A DNA stretch of 64,000 nucleotides from Schaalia sp. 19OD2882 (GCF_018986735.1 NZ_CP065521.1:62001-126000), one strand, 5' to 3'. Counted from the stretch's first letter, positions 9,173 through 18,413 are shown. A program made the numbers and translations. The notes: a model not told the origin generated them from the sequence alone.

Positions 9173-9415
9173 TCAGCGGCCGGAGGACGAGTAGGGCAGC
9201 AGGGCCATTTCGCGCGCGTTCTTCACGGCGCGGGCGATGCGGCGCTGTTCCCGGACGGACACGCCGGTCACACGACGGGCGCGGATCTTGCCGCGGTCCG
9301 AAATGAACTTGCGCAGCAGGGCGGTGTCCTTGTAGTCGATGGTCTCGATCTTGGCCGACTTCAGCGGGTTGGCCTTCTTCTTGATGGGCTTGTTGCGAAG
9401 TTGGGGCTTCGCCAT
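9173..9415 (-). CDS. rpsR: 30S ribosomal protein S18
   Basis: The 80-residue protein carries the S18 core [19 protein letters not shown] and [23 protein letters not shown], ending in a short Ser/Gly tail. It pairs with S6 on the 30S platform. The ATG at 9415 is chosen because AAGGAG lies seven bases upstream; the frame is open for 13 more codons but these are not conserved. It has only basic residues and no Cys cluster, so it looks like the zinc-independent type. Confidence 0.96.
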   Translation of the reverse strand: MAKPQLRNKPIKKKANPLKSAKIETIDYKDTALLRKFISDRGKIRARRVTGVSVREQRRIARAVKNAREMALLPYSSSGR

Positions 9416-9551
9416 GGAGGTCTCCTTATGATCCGGGCGGGCATTCGGGCCCACCCCAAGCGTGGTGTCTCAAGCAGTCGTGTCCCGGTGACGAGGTCGC
9501 CGCCGGCAAATGCGGTGGGTCCGCAGCTGCGGGCGCCCTCGTCGGGGGATG

Positions 9552-10139
9552 TCAGAACGGCGGTTCGTCGCCGAAACTCGTCGCGCCGCCCCCGGAGTCC
9601 GAGGTGCGCCACGGGTCGTCGGCCTGTCCACCGGCAGGTGCGCCGTATCCGCCCTGCGAGTAGCCGCCCTGACCGCCGCGGCCTGCGCCGCCGTACCCGC
9701 CACCTTGCTGGTAGCCGCCTTGGCCGCCTCCCTGCGAGTAGCCGCCTTGGCCGCGTCCACCCGGCTCACCCTGGGGGGCGTTGCGGGTGACCTTGGCCTG
9801 CGCGCGACGCAGTGACGGGCCGACCTCGTCCACCTGCATCTCGACGACGGTGCGTCGCTCGCCCTCGCGCGTCTCGTAGGAGCGCTGGGTCAGGCGACCC
9901 TGGACGATGACTCGCATGCCCTTGCGCAGCGACTCGGCGACGTTGTCGGCCATCTCGCGCCACACGGAGCAGCGCATGAAGAGGGTCTCGCCGTCGCGCC
10001 ACTCATTGGCGTTGCGGTCGAAGGTGCGGGGGGTGGACGCCACCGTGAAGTCGGCGACCGCTGCCCCCGACTGGGTGAAACGCAGCTCAGGGTCGGCGGT
10101 CAGGTTGCCGATGATCGTGATGACGGTTTCTCCGGCCAT
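9552..10139 (-). CDS. ssb: Single-stranded DNA-binding protein
   Basis: The 195-residue protein has the OB-fold DNA-binding domain in about residues 1-110 ([19 protein letters not shown] through [24 protein letters not shown]). A Gly/Gln/Tyr-rich linker made of repeated GGYSQGG-like units follows. The acidic tip ends DEPPF, the protein-interaction tail that recruits replication and repair factors. It coats single-stranded DNA at forks. The position between rpsF and rpsR is the classic bacterial arrangement. The 136-base gap to rpsR contains one GACGAGGGCG-type motif on the minus strand. Confidence 0.96.
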   Translation of the reverse strand: MAGETVITIIGNLTADPELRFTQSGAAVADFTVASTPRTFDRNANEWRDGETLFMRCSVWREMADNVAESLRKGMRVIVQGRLTQRSYETREGERRTVVEMQVDEVGPSLRRAQAKVTRNAPQGEPGGRGQGGYSQGGGQGGYQQGGGYGGAGRGGQGGYSQGGYGAPAGGQADDPWRTSDSGGGATSFGDEPPF

Positions 10140-10224
10140 TGTCGGCTCCTCGTCCTCGGTGGGTGGTCCTGGGTGTGTGGTCAGTGGGGCGTCGCCGGCA
10201 GTCCGGTGGGCGCCTCCCGGTGCC

Positions 10225-10515
10225 TCAGTGGGCGTCGGGACGCAGGAGCTTCGTGCGCAGGATGACCTCGTTGAGGTTCATCTGGCGGTTGATCTCCTGG
10301 GCGACCTCGGGGGTGGTGGTCATGTCGATGACCACGTAGATCCCCTCGGAGTGCTTGAGGATGTCGTAGGCAAGGCGACGCTTGCCCCAGATGTCGACGT
10401 TCTCGACGGAGCCGCCAGCAGCAACGACCTGCTGCATGTACTTGTCCATCGTCGGGGCGACGGTGCGCTCGTCGATCGTCGGATCGAGGATCACCATCAG
10501 TTCGTAGTGACGCAC
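10225..10515 (-). CDS. rpsF: 30S ribosomal protein S6
   Basis: The 96-residue protein is S6, with [12 protein letters not shown] at the start, [10 protein letters not shown] in the middle and a C-terminal helix ([19 protein letters not shown]). It binds S18 and the central domain of 16S rRNA. The start is GTG at 10515 behind a strong AGGAGGT. It is the first gene of the four-gene operon with ssb, rpsR and rplI. Confidence 0.96.
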   Translation of the reverse strand: MRHYELMVILDPTIDERTVAPTMDKYMQQVVAAGGSVENVDIWGKRRLAYDILKHSEGIYVVIDMTTTPEVAQEINRQMNLNEVILRTKLLRPDAH

Positions 10516-10545
10516 TGTGTGTACCCACCTCCTGCGGTCTCAGCG

Positions 10546-10564
10546 GTCACGGGCTTTCCGTGAC
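10546..10564 (-). promoter_or_regulatory. Stem-loop in the rpsF leader
   Basis: A 7-bp perfect stem (GTCACGG/CCGTGAC) with a 5-base loop lies about 30 bases upstream of the rpsF start, in the probable 5' untranslated region. Many bacteria carry an S6:S18-binding leader here that represses the operon. This hairpin is a candidate for it, but I could not confirm the conserved bulge of that motif. Confidence 0.35.
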
Positions 10565-10688
10565 AGGAGGGTGATGCGTTCATCCGGGCCGGTCCGTCGC
10601 GGTGGCGTCGTCCCGGTGGCCCCGGTGCGGCCCCGGGTGGGGCCGCCGGATCGTCCTGGCCCAGAGGGTGTGGACAGTCCGACCCCCC

Positions 10689-10718
10689 ACTCTAGTGTCA
10701 GCCCGGGTGGCGTGTCAT
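10689..10718 (-). promoter_or_regulatory. Candidate sigma-70 promoter of the rpsF operon
   Basis: On the minus strand an ATGACA box (10713-10718) and a TAGAGT box (10689-10694) are separated by 18 bases. They would start transcription about 165 bases upstream of rpsF, leaving room for the leader hairpin. The -35 box overlaps the end of the upstream MATE gene. Confidence 0.4.
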
Positions 10719-12097
10719 CCTGCGGGGGAGTCCCCGGGAATGGGGTCCGCCACGTCGGCGCGGGGGACGAGGGCGTGGTGGGGGGAGAACCACGTGCGCC
10801 ATGCATTGGTGGCCGTGCGCGCGCCCATGTAGACCAGGCCGTAGGCCAGCCACACCCCTGCGAGGACCTCGTGGGGGCCGGCCCCCGCACGCCGCAGGGC
10901 TTCGACCGCGCCCAGGGCGGGCAGGAAGGCGATGAGCTGCACGACCCCGGCCCCTGCCAGGTAGCGGTTCTCGCCGGCCCCCAGCAGAACCCCGTCCAGC
11001 AGGAAGACGACCCCACCCAAGGGCATCCCCGCGCAGCAGGCCAGTAGCCCCCAGGTGGCCAGGGATCGCATGAGGGGGTCGGTGCCGAAGGCTGCCGGCA
11101 GCCAGGGGGAGGCCGCTGCGACCACGACGGCCAGGACCAGACCCGCCCACACGCCCCACCTGGTCAGGACCCGCAACAGCTCGCGCAGGCCCTCCTCGTC
11201 CCCGGCTCCCCGCGCCAGGCCGACCATGGACTGGGCGGCAATGGCCAAGGCGTCCAGTACGAAGCAGCCCAGGGTCCACACGGCCAGGACCACCTGGTAG
11301 GCGGCCAAGGGCTCGGTGCCCATGCGGGTCAGGGGCCAGATGGTGGCAAGGCCCGCCAGGCGCAGTGCCAGTCCGCGGATGACGAGGGGTGCTCCGTCCA
11401 GGGCGGATCTGAGGACGCCGGCCCCACTGGGCAGCAGGGGGATGCGGCGCTCCCTGGCGCCTCGGCACACGACCAGGACCATGGCGACTCCCATGAGGCT
11501 CTGGGTGAGTGAGGTCCCCAGGCCCGAGCCGGCCACCCCCATGTCGGCCCCGTAGATGAACAGCGCATTCGCACCCACGTTGAAGACGGTTCCCGCCACC
11601 GTGACGTACAGGGGGGTGCGCGTGTCCTGCAGGCCCCGCAGGGTGCCGGTGGCGGCCAGGACGACGAACATGCCGACCATGCCGGGTGCGCAGGTCCACA
11701 GGTAGGCGCCGGCGTGGGTGGCGGTCTGGCCCGTGGCGCCGAGCATTGCGAAGAACAGGGGGCCGCAGGTGGCCACTGCGATGGCGGCAAGGACACCCAG
11801 GCCGGCGGCCAGCCACATGGCGTCGATGCCGGTGCGCAGGGCTCCGGCGTGGTCACCGGCCCCTAGGGCGCGTGCGGTCAGTGAGGTGGTGGAGTAGGCC
11901 AGGAAGATGAAGAGGACGACGACGCTTTGCAGGACCTGGCTGGCCACGGACAGTCCCGCAAGGGGTGCGGTGCCCAGGTGGCCGACCATGGCGGAGTCGA
12001 TGAGGGTGAACAGGGGCTCGGCGATGAGGGCGCCCAGGGCGGGCACCGCCAAGGACAGGATCCTGCGGGCTGTGGTGGTGTTCCCGGCTGTGTTCAC
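10715..12097 (-). CDS. MATE-family multidrug/metabolite exporter (DinF-like)
   Basis: The 460-residue protein has about 12 hydrophobic segments arranged as two MATE halves. The first half starts ILSLAVPALGALIAEPLFTLIDSAMVGHLG, typical of DinF-type Na+- or H+-coupled exporters. The second half contains VLAVWTLGCFVLDALAIAAQSMVG. It would export cationic drugs or metabolites across the cytoplasmic membrane. The start is GTG at 12097 because GGAAGGAGAAGGC immediately precedes it; the upstream extension is Arg/Pro-rich and unlikely to be translated. The substrate is unknown. It is followed by the rpsF operon on the same strand. Confidence 0.88.
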   Translation of the reverse strand: MNTAGNTTTARRILSLAVPALGALIAEPLFTLIDSAMVGHLGTAPLAGLSVASQVLQSVVVLFIFLAYSTTSLTARALGAGDHAGALRTGIDAMWLAAGLGVLAAIAVATCGPLFFAMLGATGQTATHAGAYLWTCAPGMVGMFVVLAATGTLRGLQDTRTPLYVTVAGTVFNVGANALFIYGADMGVAGSGLGTSLTQSLMGVAMVLVVCRGARERRIPLLPSGAGVLRSALDGAPLVIRGLALRLAGLATIWPLTRMGTEPLAAYQVVLAVWTLGCFVLDALAIAAQSMVGLARGAGDEEGLRELLRVLTRWGVWAGLVLAVVVAAASPWLPAAFGTDPLMRSLATWGLLACCAGMPLGGVVFLLDGVLLGAGENRYLAGAGVVQLIAFLPALGAVEALRRAGAGPHEVLAGVWLAYGLVYMGARTATNAWRTWFSPHHALVPRADVADPIPGDSPAG

Positions 12098-12737
12098 GCC
12101 TTCTCCTTCCACAGGTCGCCCGGGCTCGCGGCTCCACACGCTACACCTGTGGACCGCGCCGACCCGTGTTCTGTCCGGGCCTTGACGGGGGTGCGTCGAG
12201 GGTCCATCAGGTTGTGGAAAAAGGGGGTGGACGGGCCGTGCGGAAGCCCTCAAGTTGAGGTCGAGGGTTGTGTGAGGGGTGGGCCGGACAGCGGTCGGCG
12301 GCGAGTGCGCGCGACCTGCGCCGATGGGGCCGGCGGTGCCTCTGACCCGGCATTTCGCGGAAATCTGCAGGAGTGGGGGAGAGGGATTTCATCTCCACAG
12401 ATCTGTCGGACACCTTCCGATCCACAGCTGTGTACACAGCTGTGGACGGAGGGATCGTGGATCCCCCTTGATTCTGGCCGATCGGTCGGGCGCGGGCGGC
12501 CGCTCCCCCATTCCTTCCAATGTCCAAGCTCCACATCTCCTGTGGATTCGGGCGGCCCGTGTCCACAGGTTGTCCACAGAAGTCTTCGCCTCCGTCCACA
12601 TCCAGGGTGTGCGGGGTGCGGGCCTTGGGGGTTAACCTCGCGTGTGCGTCCGCGCCCCGGGGACGAGGGCGTCCTCGTGAACCGACAACGCCACTTCGGT
12701 GCGACGCCGACGCGACGCGCCCGGGGGAGGGGACACC
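12098..12737. promoter_or_regulatory. Non-coding region upstream of dnaB with a cluster of DnaA-box-like sites
   Basis: This 640-base spacer has no convincing gene but many copies of TCCACA/TGTGGA. They include one perfect actinobacterial DnaA box, TTGTCCACA (12570-12578), plus GTGTCCACA (12559-12567) and CCGTCCACA (12592-12600). Further sites are near 12149, 12213, 12394, 12421, 12441, 12530 and 12541 in both orientations. The sequence is GC-rich with no obvious AT-rich unwinding element, so a DnaA-responsive dnaB control region or a titration site is more likely than the main origin. Confidence 0.55.
12421..12446. repeat. Perfect 26-bp palindrome of two facing DnaA-box-like halves
   Basis: The sequence starts TCCACAGCTGTG, passes through a central TA and reads back as its exact complement, ending TGTGGA. 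Each arm presents a TCCACA core facing outwards. It could bind a dimer or two opposed DnaA molecules, or form a cruciform. Confidence 0.85.
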
Positions 12738-14087
12738 ATGAGCGACGAGGAGTTCGACAGGACACCTCCGCAGGACATCGACGCGGAGATGAGCGTCCTG
12801 GGGTCGATGATGCTCTCACGCGAGGCCATCAACGACGTGGCCGACGAGATCCGGGGCAGCGACTACTACAAGCCCGCCCACGAGATCATCCACGACACCA
12901 TCGTCGACCTGTCCGGCAGGGGAGAACCCGCCGACGCGGTGACGGTGGCGGGAGAGTTGCAGCGGCGCGGGGACCTGGCCCGCGTGGGTGGAGCCGCCTA
13001 CCTGCACACCCTCATCGCCTCGGTCCCCACGGCCGCCAATGCCGGCTACTACGCGCGCATCGTCCGTGAACGCTCCATCCTGCGACGCCTGGTCACCGCC
13101 GGTACACGCGTCGTCCAGCTGGGATATGCGAACTCCGGAGGCGAGGTGGACGAGATCGTCGACCGCGCCCAGCAGGAGATCTACGCGGTGGCCGAGAACC
13201 GCACGACCCAGGACTACGTGCCCATGTCGACCATCTCGGAGAACGTCCTGTCCGAGCTCGAACGCATCGAGATGGACAAGGGGAAGATGAAGGGCGTTCC
13301 CACCGGTTTCGTGGACCTGGACCGCCTGACCCAGGGTCTGCACGGCGGGCAGATGGTCATCGTGGCCGCCAGGCCCGCCATGGGCAAGTCGACCCTGGCC
13401 CTGGACTTCTGTCGCTCGGCCTCGATCAAACACGACATCACCAGCGTCATCTTCTCCCTGGAAATGAGCCAGAACGACATTGCCGTGCGCATGCTCTCGG
13501 CGGAGTCGGGGGTGTTCATGTCGAAGATGCTCTCCGGAGGGATGACCGACCGTGACTGGCGCAAGGTCTCCGAGACGGCTGCGCGCATCTCCGAGGCCCC
13601 GCTCTTCGTCGACGACTCGGCGAACATGACGATCACCGAGATCCGTTCCAAGTGTCGTCGCCTCAAGCAGCAGCACAACCTGGGTCTGGTGGTCGTCGAC
13701 TACCTGCAGCTGATGACTTCCGGCACCCAGGTCGAGTCCCGTCAGCAGGAGGTGTCCGGCCTGTCGAGGAACCTCAAGCTGTTGGCCAAGGAGATCGACG
13801 TGCCCGTGGTGGCGGTCGCGCAGCTCAACCGTGGCCCCGAGTCGCGCACCGACAAGAAGCCGATGATGTCCGACCTGCGTGAATCCGGGTCGCTGGAGCA
13901 GGATGCGGACATCATCATCTTGTTGCACCGGCCGGACTACTACAACAAGGAGGACCGTCCGGGCGAGGCCGACATCATTGTCGCCAAGCACCGCAACGGG
14001 TCCACCGACACCCTCAAGGCCCTCTTCCAGGGCCACATGGCGCGATTTGCCAACTACACGGGTCGTGAGGAGCCGGAGGGGCGCTGA
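12738..14087 (+). CDS. dnaB: Replicative DNA helicase
   Basis: The 449-residue protein is DnaB. The N-terminal primase-interacting domain begins PQDIDAEMSVLGSMMLS, and the RecA-like motor has Walker A ARPAMGKST (K217) and the DnaB signatures VIFSLEMS, VVVDYLQLM and SDLRESGSLEQDADI. It unwinds DNA ahead of the fork as a ring hexamer. No intein is present; the length is standard. ATG 12738 follows GGGGGAGGGG and is preferred over the longer frame, whose added residues are Arg-rich. A near-perfect DnaA box (TTGTCCACG, 14104-14112) also lies just after its stop. Confidence 0.96.
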   Translation: MSDEEFDRTPPQDIDAEMSVLGSMMLSREAINDVADEIRGSDYYKPAHEIIHDTIVDLSGRGEPADAVTVAGELQRRGDLARVGGAAYLHTLIASVPTAANAGYYARIVRERSILRRLVTAGTRVVQLGYANSGGEVDEIVDRAQQEIYAVAENRTTQDYVPMSTISENVLSELERIEMDKGKMKGVPTGFVDLDRLTQGLHGGQMVIVAARPAMGKSTLALDFCRSASIKHDITSVIFSLEMSQNDIAVRMLSAESGVFMSKMLSGGMTDRDWRKVSETAARISEAPLFVDDSANMTITEIRSKCRRLKQQHNLGLVVVDYLQLMTSGTQVESRQQEVSGLSRNLKLLAKEIDVPVVAVAQLNRGPESRTDKKPMMSDLRESGSLEQDADIIILLHRPDYYNKEDRPGEADIIVAKHRNGSTDTLKALFQGHMARFANYTGREEPEGR

Positions 14088-14183
14088 GACCCGTGACTGC
14101 AGGTTGTCCACGCGGTGCCAGTGGGTACGACTTGTGAGAGAGTTGACCCGTACCTGTCCAAGCACATCGTGTGAGGTGGATCG

Positions 14184-17100
14184 ATGGCCGATTTCCGTGC
14201 ATTCACGCCTGAGATGGCGTCCGACCCCAACTTGCCTCCTGAACTCATGGGGCAGATCGCATCCCAGCGGCCCGACCTGCACTGGGCTCTGGCCAGGAAC
14301 CCGAGGCTCACCCCCTCGCTCCGGGCATGGTTGCAGTCCAGCCCTGACCCCGCAGTGAGGAACGCTCTGGCCGCTGCCGCGCCTCAGGCCGGTCAGTGGG
14401 GTCAGCCGCAAGCCCCGCAGGCTCCCCAGTGGGGTCAGCCGCAAGCCCCGCAGGCTCCCCAGTGGGGTCAGCCGCAAGCCCCGCAGGCTCCCCAGTGGGG
14501 TCAGCCGCAAGCCCCGCAGGCTCCCCAGTGGGGTCAGCCTCAGCCTCCCCAGGCGCCTCAGGCCGCTCAGTGGGGCCAGCCCCAGGGGCAGACTCCGCAG
14601 CCTTTCCACGCGCAGGGCGGTCAACCCTTCCCGGCCCAGCAGTGGGGTCAGCAGCCCCAGGCGCCTCAGGGGGCACCCGCACCCTTCCAAACCCCGCAGG
14701 GACAGGGGTGGGCTGCTCCCTCCCCGCAGCCCGGCGCCCCTGCCCAGCCCGGATGGCCCCAGAGCGGAGCACCCGCTTCGGCCGGCCGGCCCGCCCCTGC
14801 GGCGTCGCCCTTCGCCGGTGGCGAGGTTGCGGAGAAGGAGACACCTCCCACCAGCGCCATTCCTGACGAGGTGTGGCCCGGACCGTCCGCCCCGCCCGCC
14901 CCGACAGGGGACGAGGCCGCGAAGGACGGCGCGGACTCCGACATGACGGTCCTGCTGCCGGCGGATCGCCGGTCGCTCGAAGCCACCACCGTGCGGGTCA
15001 ATTCCGAGGCGGTGCAGGCCGAGGCGCCCGAAGCCGGCGCCCCGGCGGAGCCCCAAAAGAGTGAGGACGTCCCCGCCCACGACGGCAAGGACCTCACCCG
15101 CGAGGCGCAACCCACCTCGGACGTCACCGTCCTGCTGCCCTCCGACTTGGCGCGTTCGCCCGAAGCCATGGCCGCCGCGGCCACCATGGAGGAGCACGCG
15201 GTCCACAAGGCGGAGGCCGAACCTGCGGCCCCCGAGGCCCACGCTTCGACCGAGGCAGCCGAACCTCCGGTCGAGCAGCCCGGCGCCGAGGACAAGGCCA
15301 CGGTCGTCTTCCCCGTGGAGACACCATCGGTCCCTGACCGGGCAACACCGACCGAGGTGCTCTCCTCCTACGAGGACCACTCGTCGCCGGTGGCACCCAC
15401 GGTGGGAATCCCGCCGGTGGCGCCGACCGCGGCAAGCGAAACCACCTCCTGGTCGCAGGCGGCTGCGCCGCAGGGAATGGGCATGCCGCCCGCTCCGCCC
15501 TCGCCCGCGCAGGGGATCCCCACCGGGTCCTACCAGGCGCAGGGTTCGGCCCCCCAGTCCTCCGGCGTGCCCTTCGCGGGTCAAGGAGGCACCCCGGGCC
15601 AGTACGGACAGCAGCAGCCGATGGTCTCCCCGTCGCTGCCCATCGAAGGTGCCCCCCAGCGTGGAAAGGGCAGGACTGCGGCGATCATCGCGGTGATCGT
15701 CGTCATCGCGCTGGTCCTCGTCCTCGGACTGGGCTACCTGTTCATCAGGGTCTTCAGCGGCTCCAACGGTGCCGCCAGCCCCGAGGAACTGCACGAGAAA
15801 CTCACCACCATCATCTCCAACAAGGACTTGGCTGCACTGGGCGGGCAGATCTCGCCCGCCGAGATCGCCGAGATGGACTCCTTGACGAAGGCCGTGGCAT
15901 CGGAGCCGTCCAAGGCCTCCGGGCCTCTGCTCGACCAGGAGACCCTCAAGGGGATGGCCGACGCCATCACCATCTCCAACAACAAGATGGAGTGGAGCGT
16001 CGCCGAGAAGAACGACAACTTGGCCGTGCTCCAGGTGGATTCGTGGAGCGCGGATGTCACTGTCGACCCGAAGTTCGTCGACGTCATGCAGAAGCGCTAC
16101 GAGGAATCCATGGGTAGGGCGCTGAGCTCCAACGAGACCGAGATTTTCGACAGGATGCGCGAGTCCATCACCGAGGACGGCACTCACTCCGGCGATGTCC
16201 TCAATGGAAATCCCGGGCCGCGTGTCATCGCCGTCAACGAGGGCGGCCGCTGGTACGTCTCCGGCGCCATGACCATGGCCGAGTCGATGCTCATGCTCGG
16301 TGGAGGCAGCCCCAACTATGCGGCCGACCTGTCCGGAGTCGGCGCCGAATCGCCGGAAGCGGCCGTCACTGCCGCGTGGGAAGCGATGAACTCGGCGACG
16401 ACCATGGACGAGATGGTGACCAAGGTGGGCCAGTACCTGCCTCTGACCGAGAGGCGACTCGCCGCCGTCTACGGGTCGATGGCGTCGGGAAGCAATCCCT
16501 TGACCTCCACGGGCGCGATGAATGCCGATCTGAAGTTGTCCTCGACTCAGGTCGACGGCGGGGCCGTGGTCTCCATGGGTGACTCGGTCATCACCGTGGG
16601 CGAGGGCAACCGCAAGCAGACCATCACCTTCACGAAGGGTTCTGCCCTCTCCGTCAAGGCCGGTGAATTCACGCTCGACCTGGACTACGGTCGCTCGCTG
16701 ACCAACCCCGAACGGATCGGCCTGTTCACCGTGAAGCAGGACGGCAAGTGGTACGTGTCGCTGTCCGGGACGATCAGCAACTTCGCCTCACTGCGCGCCA
16801 CCGACGAGGCAATCGCGGCGACGAAGAAGTGGTTGACCGACAACGCGGACGAGGCGGCACAGTCCTTGGACTCCGTCGGCATGTCCGCTCAAGAGATGAT
16901 CCAGATCATGGACCAGTCGCCGGTCGTGGCCGCATGGATGACGATGTCCCATGACGTGTCGGTCCAGGTCGCGGAGTTCCAGAAGAGTCTGCCCACGTTG
17001 AAGGTCGCCGGCCAGGACGATCTTCGTCCCACTCCGACCCCGGGGGCGGGTGGCGACTCGATGTCGACGGACGAGATCGACAAGGCTCTGGCCTGCCTGC

Positions 17101-17252
17101 TCGAGGACGACATGGCATCCTGTGACTGGCTGTGGGCCAATTCCACGGATCAGGCGAACAAGGACCTTGGCAAGACGTGTGGGCACAAGGACCAGGCGGC
17201 AAAGGGCGGCACCTGCGTCAAGGACCACGGGAAGAAGTGGAAGGGGCAGTGA
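14184..17252 (+). CDS. Membrane-anchored protein with LRV-like N-terminus and WGQPQAPQAP repeats
   Basis: The 1022-residue protein opens with a domain resembling variant leucine-rich repeats (about residues 1-68: NPNLPPELM-like and NPRLTPSLRAWL). It continues with tandem 11-residue QWGQPQAPQAP units (about 70-130) and a long Pro/Ala/Glu-rich stretch. A single membrane helix (about 495-518, AAIIAVIVVIALVLVLGLGYLF) follows, then an exported domain of about 500 residues with two related halves containing GGRWYVSG and DGKWYVSL. It ends in a small Cys-containing tail. There is no signal peptide, so it is probably type II, with the repeats in the cytoplasm. Its job may be at the cell envelope. Function is unassigned. 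Confidence 0.75.
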   Translation: MADFRAFTPEMASDPNLPPELMGQIASQRPDLHWALARNPRLTPSLRAWLQSSPDPAVRNALAAAAPQAGQWGQPQAPQAPQWGQPQAPQAPQWGQPQAPQAPQWGQPQAPQAPQWGQPQPPQAPQAAQWGQPQGQTPQPFHAQGGQPFPAQQWGQQPQAPQGAPAPFQTPQGQGWAAPSPQPGAPAQPGWPQSGAPASAGRPAPAASPFAGGEVAEKETPPTSAIPDEVWPGPSAPPAPTGDEAAKDGADSDMTVLLPADRRSLEATTVRVNSEAVQAEAPEAGAPAEPQKSEDVPAHDGKDLTREAQPTSDVTVLLPSDLARSPEAMAAAATMEEHAVHKAEAEPAAPEAHASTEAAEPPVEQPGAEDKATVVFPVETPSVPDRATPTEVLSSYEDHSSPVAPTVGIPPVAPTAASETTSWSQAAAPQGMGMPPAPPSPAQGIPTGSYQAQGSAPQSSGVPFAGQGGTPGQYGQQQPMVSPSLPIEGAPQRGKGRTAAIIAVIVVIALVLVLGLGYLFIRVFSGSNGAASPEELHEKLTTIISNKDLAALGGQISPAEIAEMDSLTKAVASEPSKASGPLLDQETLKGMADAITISNNKMEWSVAEKNDNLAVLQVDSWSADVTVDPKFVDVMQKRYEESMGRALSSNETEIFDRMRESITEDGTHSGDVLNGNPGPRVIAVNEGGRWYVSGAMTMAESMLMLGGGSPNYAADLSGVGAESPEAAVTAAWEAMNSATTMDEMVTKVGQYLPLTERRLAAVYGSMASGSNPLTSTGAMNADLKLSSTQVDGGAVVSMGDSVITVGEGNRKQTITFTKGSALSVKAGEFTLDLDYGRSLTNPERIGLFTVKQDGKWYVSLSGTISNFASLRATDEAIAATKKWLTDNADEAAQSLDSVGMSAQEMIQIMDQSPVVAAWMTMSHDVSVQVAEFQKSLPTLKVAGQDDLRPTPTPGAGGDSMSTDEIDKALACLLEDDMASCDWLWANSTDQANKDLGKTCGHKDQAAKGGTCVKDHGKKWKGQ
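14394..14550 (+). repeat. 33-bp in-frame tandem repeat
   Basis: Four identical 33-base units begin at 14394, 14427, 14460 and 14493, followed by a decayed fifth at 14526. Each encodes the 11-residue unit QWGQPQAPQAP. The near-perfect DNA identity suggests recent expansion by slippage or recombination, so repeat number may vary among strains. Confidence 0.95.
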
Positions 17253-17293
17253 GCCCCCTCCCGGGCCGACCTCACTGATGCATCGTCATCGCC

Positions 17294-17324
17294 GGGCCCG
17301 CGCCGCCTCAGGCGGCGCGGGCCC
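17294..17324. terminator. Perfect 14-bp hairpin terminator between convergent genes
   Basis: GGGCCCGCGCCGCC pairs with its exact complement around the loop TCA. The loop is the stop codon of the convergent rarD gene and the right arm encodes the last residues of RarD. It can terminate both the repeat-protein gene and rarD. Confidence 0.8.
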
Positions 17325-18300
17325 GTAGGCGCTGTGCCCGGCCAATGGCGATCAGCCCGTCGATGCTCAGGCACCCCAGGGCCAGCCACACGATGCCGGT
17401 GGCGATCCACCGGACCGGCTCCATGTGCTCGCGGAAGACCAAAACACCGATCAGCAGTTGCATGGTCGGTGAGATGTACTGGATGAAGCCGAGCATTCCC
17501 AGAGGAAGGCCTTGGGCGGCCTTGGCGAAGATCGCCAGGACGAAGACCGTGAGGGCGCCCGCACCGATGAGCAGAGCCAGGTGGGCGGGCCATGAAGGTC
17601 CTGGGGCTCCGGAGGTCAGAGTCTGGAAGGACGTGGAGTCCGTGGCGACCAGGTACGCGAAGTAGGCCAGCAACACGGGGGTGACCGCCCCGGTTTCGAT
17701 CGCCATGCCTTCGATGGGTCCGACGCGTGTGGCAACTCCCTTCTTCACCAGGGAGTACAGGCCGAAGGCTCCGGCCAGGGCCAGAGCGACCCACGGCAGG
17801 CGCCCCAGTCCGACGACCAGGACCACGACGGCCACGACCCCCAGGGCAAGCGCCACCTTCTGCCACCAGGAGATCCGTTCGCGCCGGACCACCAGTGCCA
17901 GCGCCACGGTGAACAGGGGATTGATGAAGTAGCCTAGGGCAGCGTCCACCGTGTGTCCGGATTGGATGGCGTGGACGTACACCGTCCAGTTGATGACGAC
18001 GAGGAATCCCGCCAAGGACAGTCGGCCCGCCAGGGCGCGGTCCCGCAGCGCTGCGCGCAGGTGGGGGAGGCGTCGGGTCAGGGCAAGGGCCAGCAGGCAG
18101 CATGCCAAGCCCCACACGGCGCGGTGGACGATGACTTCAAGGGCTCCGGCCGGGGTCAGCAGGGCGAAGTAGAGGGGGAAGAAGCCCCACATGAGGTGGG
18201 TGCTGATGGCCAGTAGGGTCGAGATCGTGGGGGATGCCGCCCGCGCGGGACCCGGGTCAGGTGCGGAGGCGGGCGGGACGGGTTCCGGGGTGGAGCTCAC
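17308..18300 (-). CDS. rarD: RarD-type EamA-family transporter
   Basis: The 330-residue protein has about ten membrane segments in two EamA halves. RarD hallmarks include STHLMWGFFPLYFALL (about 33-48), EVIVHRAVWG and INWTVYVHAIQSGHTVDAALGYFINPL (about 105-131). RarD proteins are drug/metabolite-superfamily transporters linked historically to chloramphenicol sensitivity; the true substrate is not known. The start is a GTG at 18300 with a weak upstream site, so the first 25 Pro/Ala-rich residues are uncertain. It is a single-gene unit. Confidence 0.85.
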   Translation of the reverse strand: MSSTPEPVPPASAPDPGPARAASPTISTLLAISTHLMWGFFPLYFALLTPAGALEVIVHRAVWGLACCLLALALTRRLPHLRAALRDRALAGRLSLAGFLVVINWTVYVHAIQSGHTVDAALGYFINPLFTVALALVVRRERISWWQKVALALGVVAVVVLVVGLGRLPWVALALAGAFGLYSLVKKGVATRVGPIEGMAIETGAVTPVLLAYFAYLVATDSTSFQTLTSGAPGPSWPAHLALLIGAGALTVFVLAIFAKAAQGLPLGMLGFIQYISPTMQLLIGVLVFREHMEPVRWIATGIVWLALGCLSIDGLIAIGRAQRLRARAA

Positions 18301-18413
18301 GGGGAAAGACTACTTGCACGTCGAATGGGCAGTGAAGGCTCGACCACGTGAAGGCGGGTGTGCGGTGAACCCTTCGGCGGGCCGAGGCCGGATGGGCGGT
18401 GCCGAAATGGATT

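Noticed and set aside
12098..12737. Calling this spacer the chromosomal oriC
   Set aside because: dnaA and dnaN are not adjacent and no AT-rich unwinding element is visible, so only a DnaA-site cluster is claimed.
14394..14550. CRISPR-like repeats
   Set aside because: The units are directly abutting with no spacers and encode an in-frame 11-residue repeat.
12816..16187. A 1123-codon antisense open frame across dnaB and the repeat-protein gene
   Set aside because: It is the shadow of two well-supported plus-strand genes; its Gly/Arg/Leu-rich composition is what high-GC third positions produce on the opposite strand.
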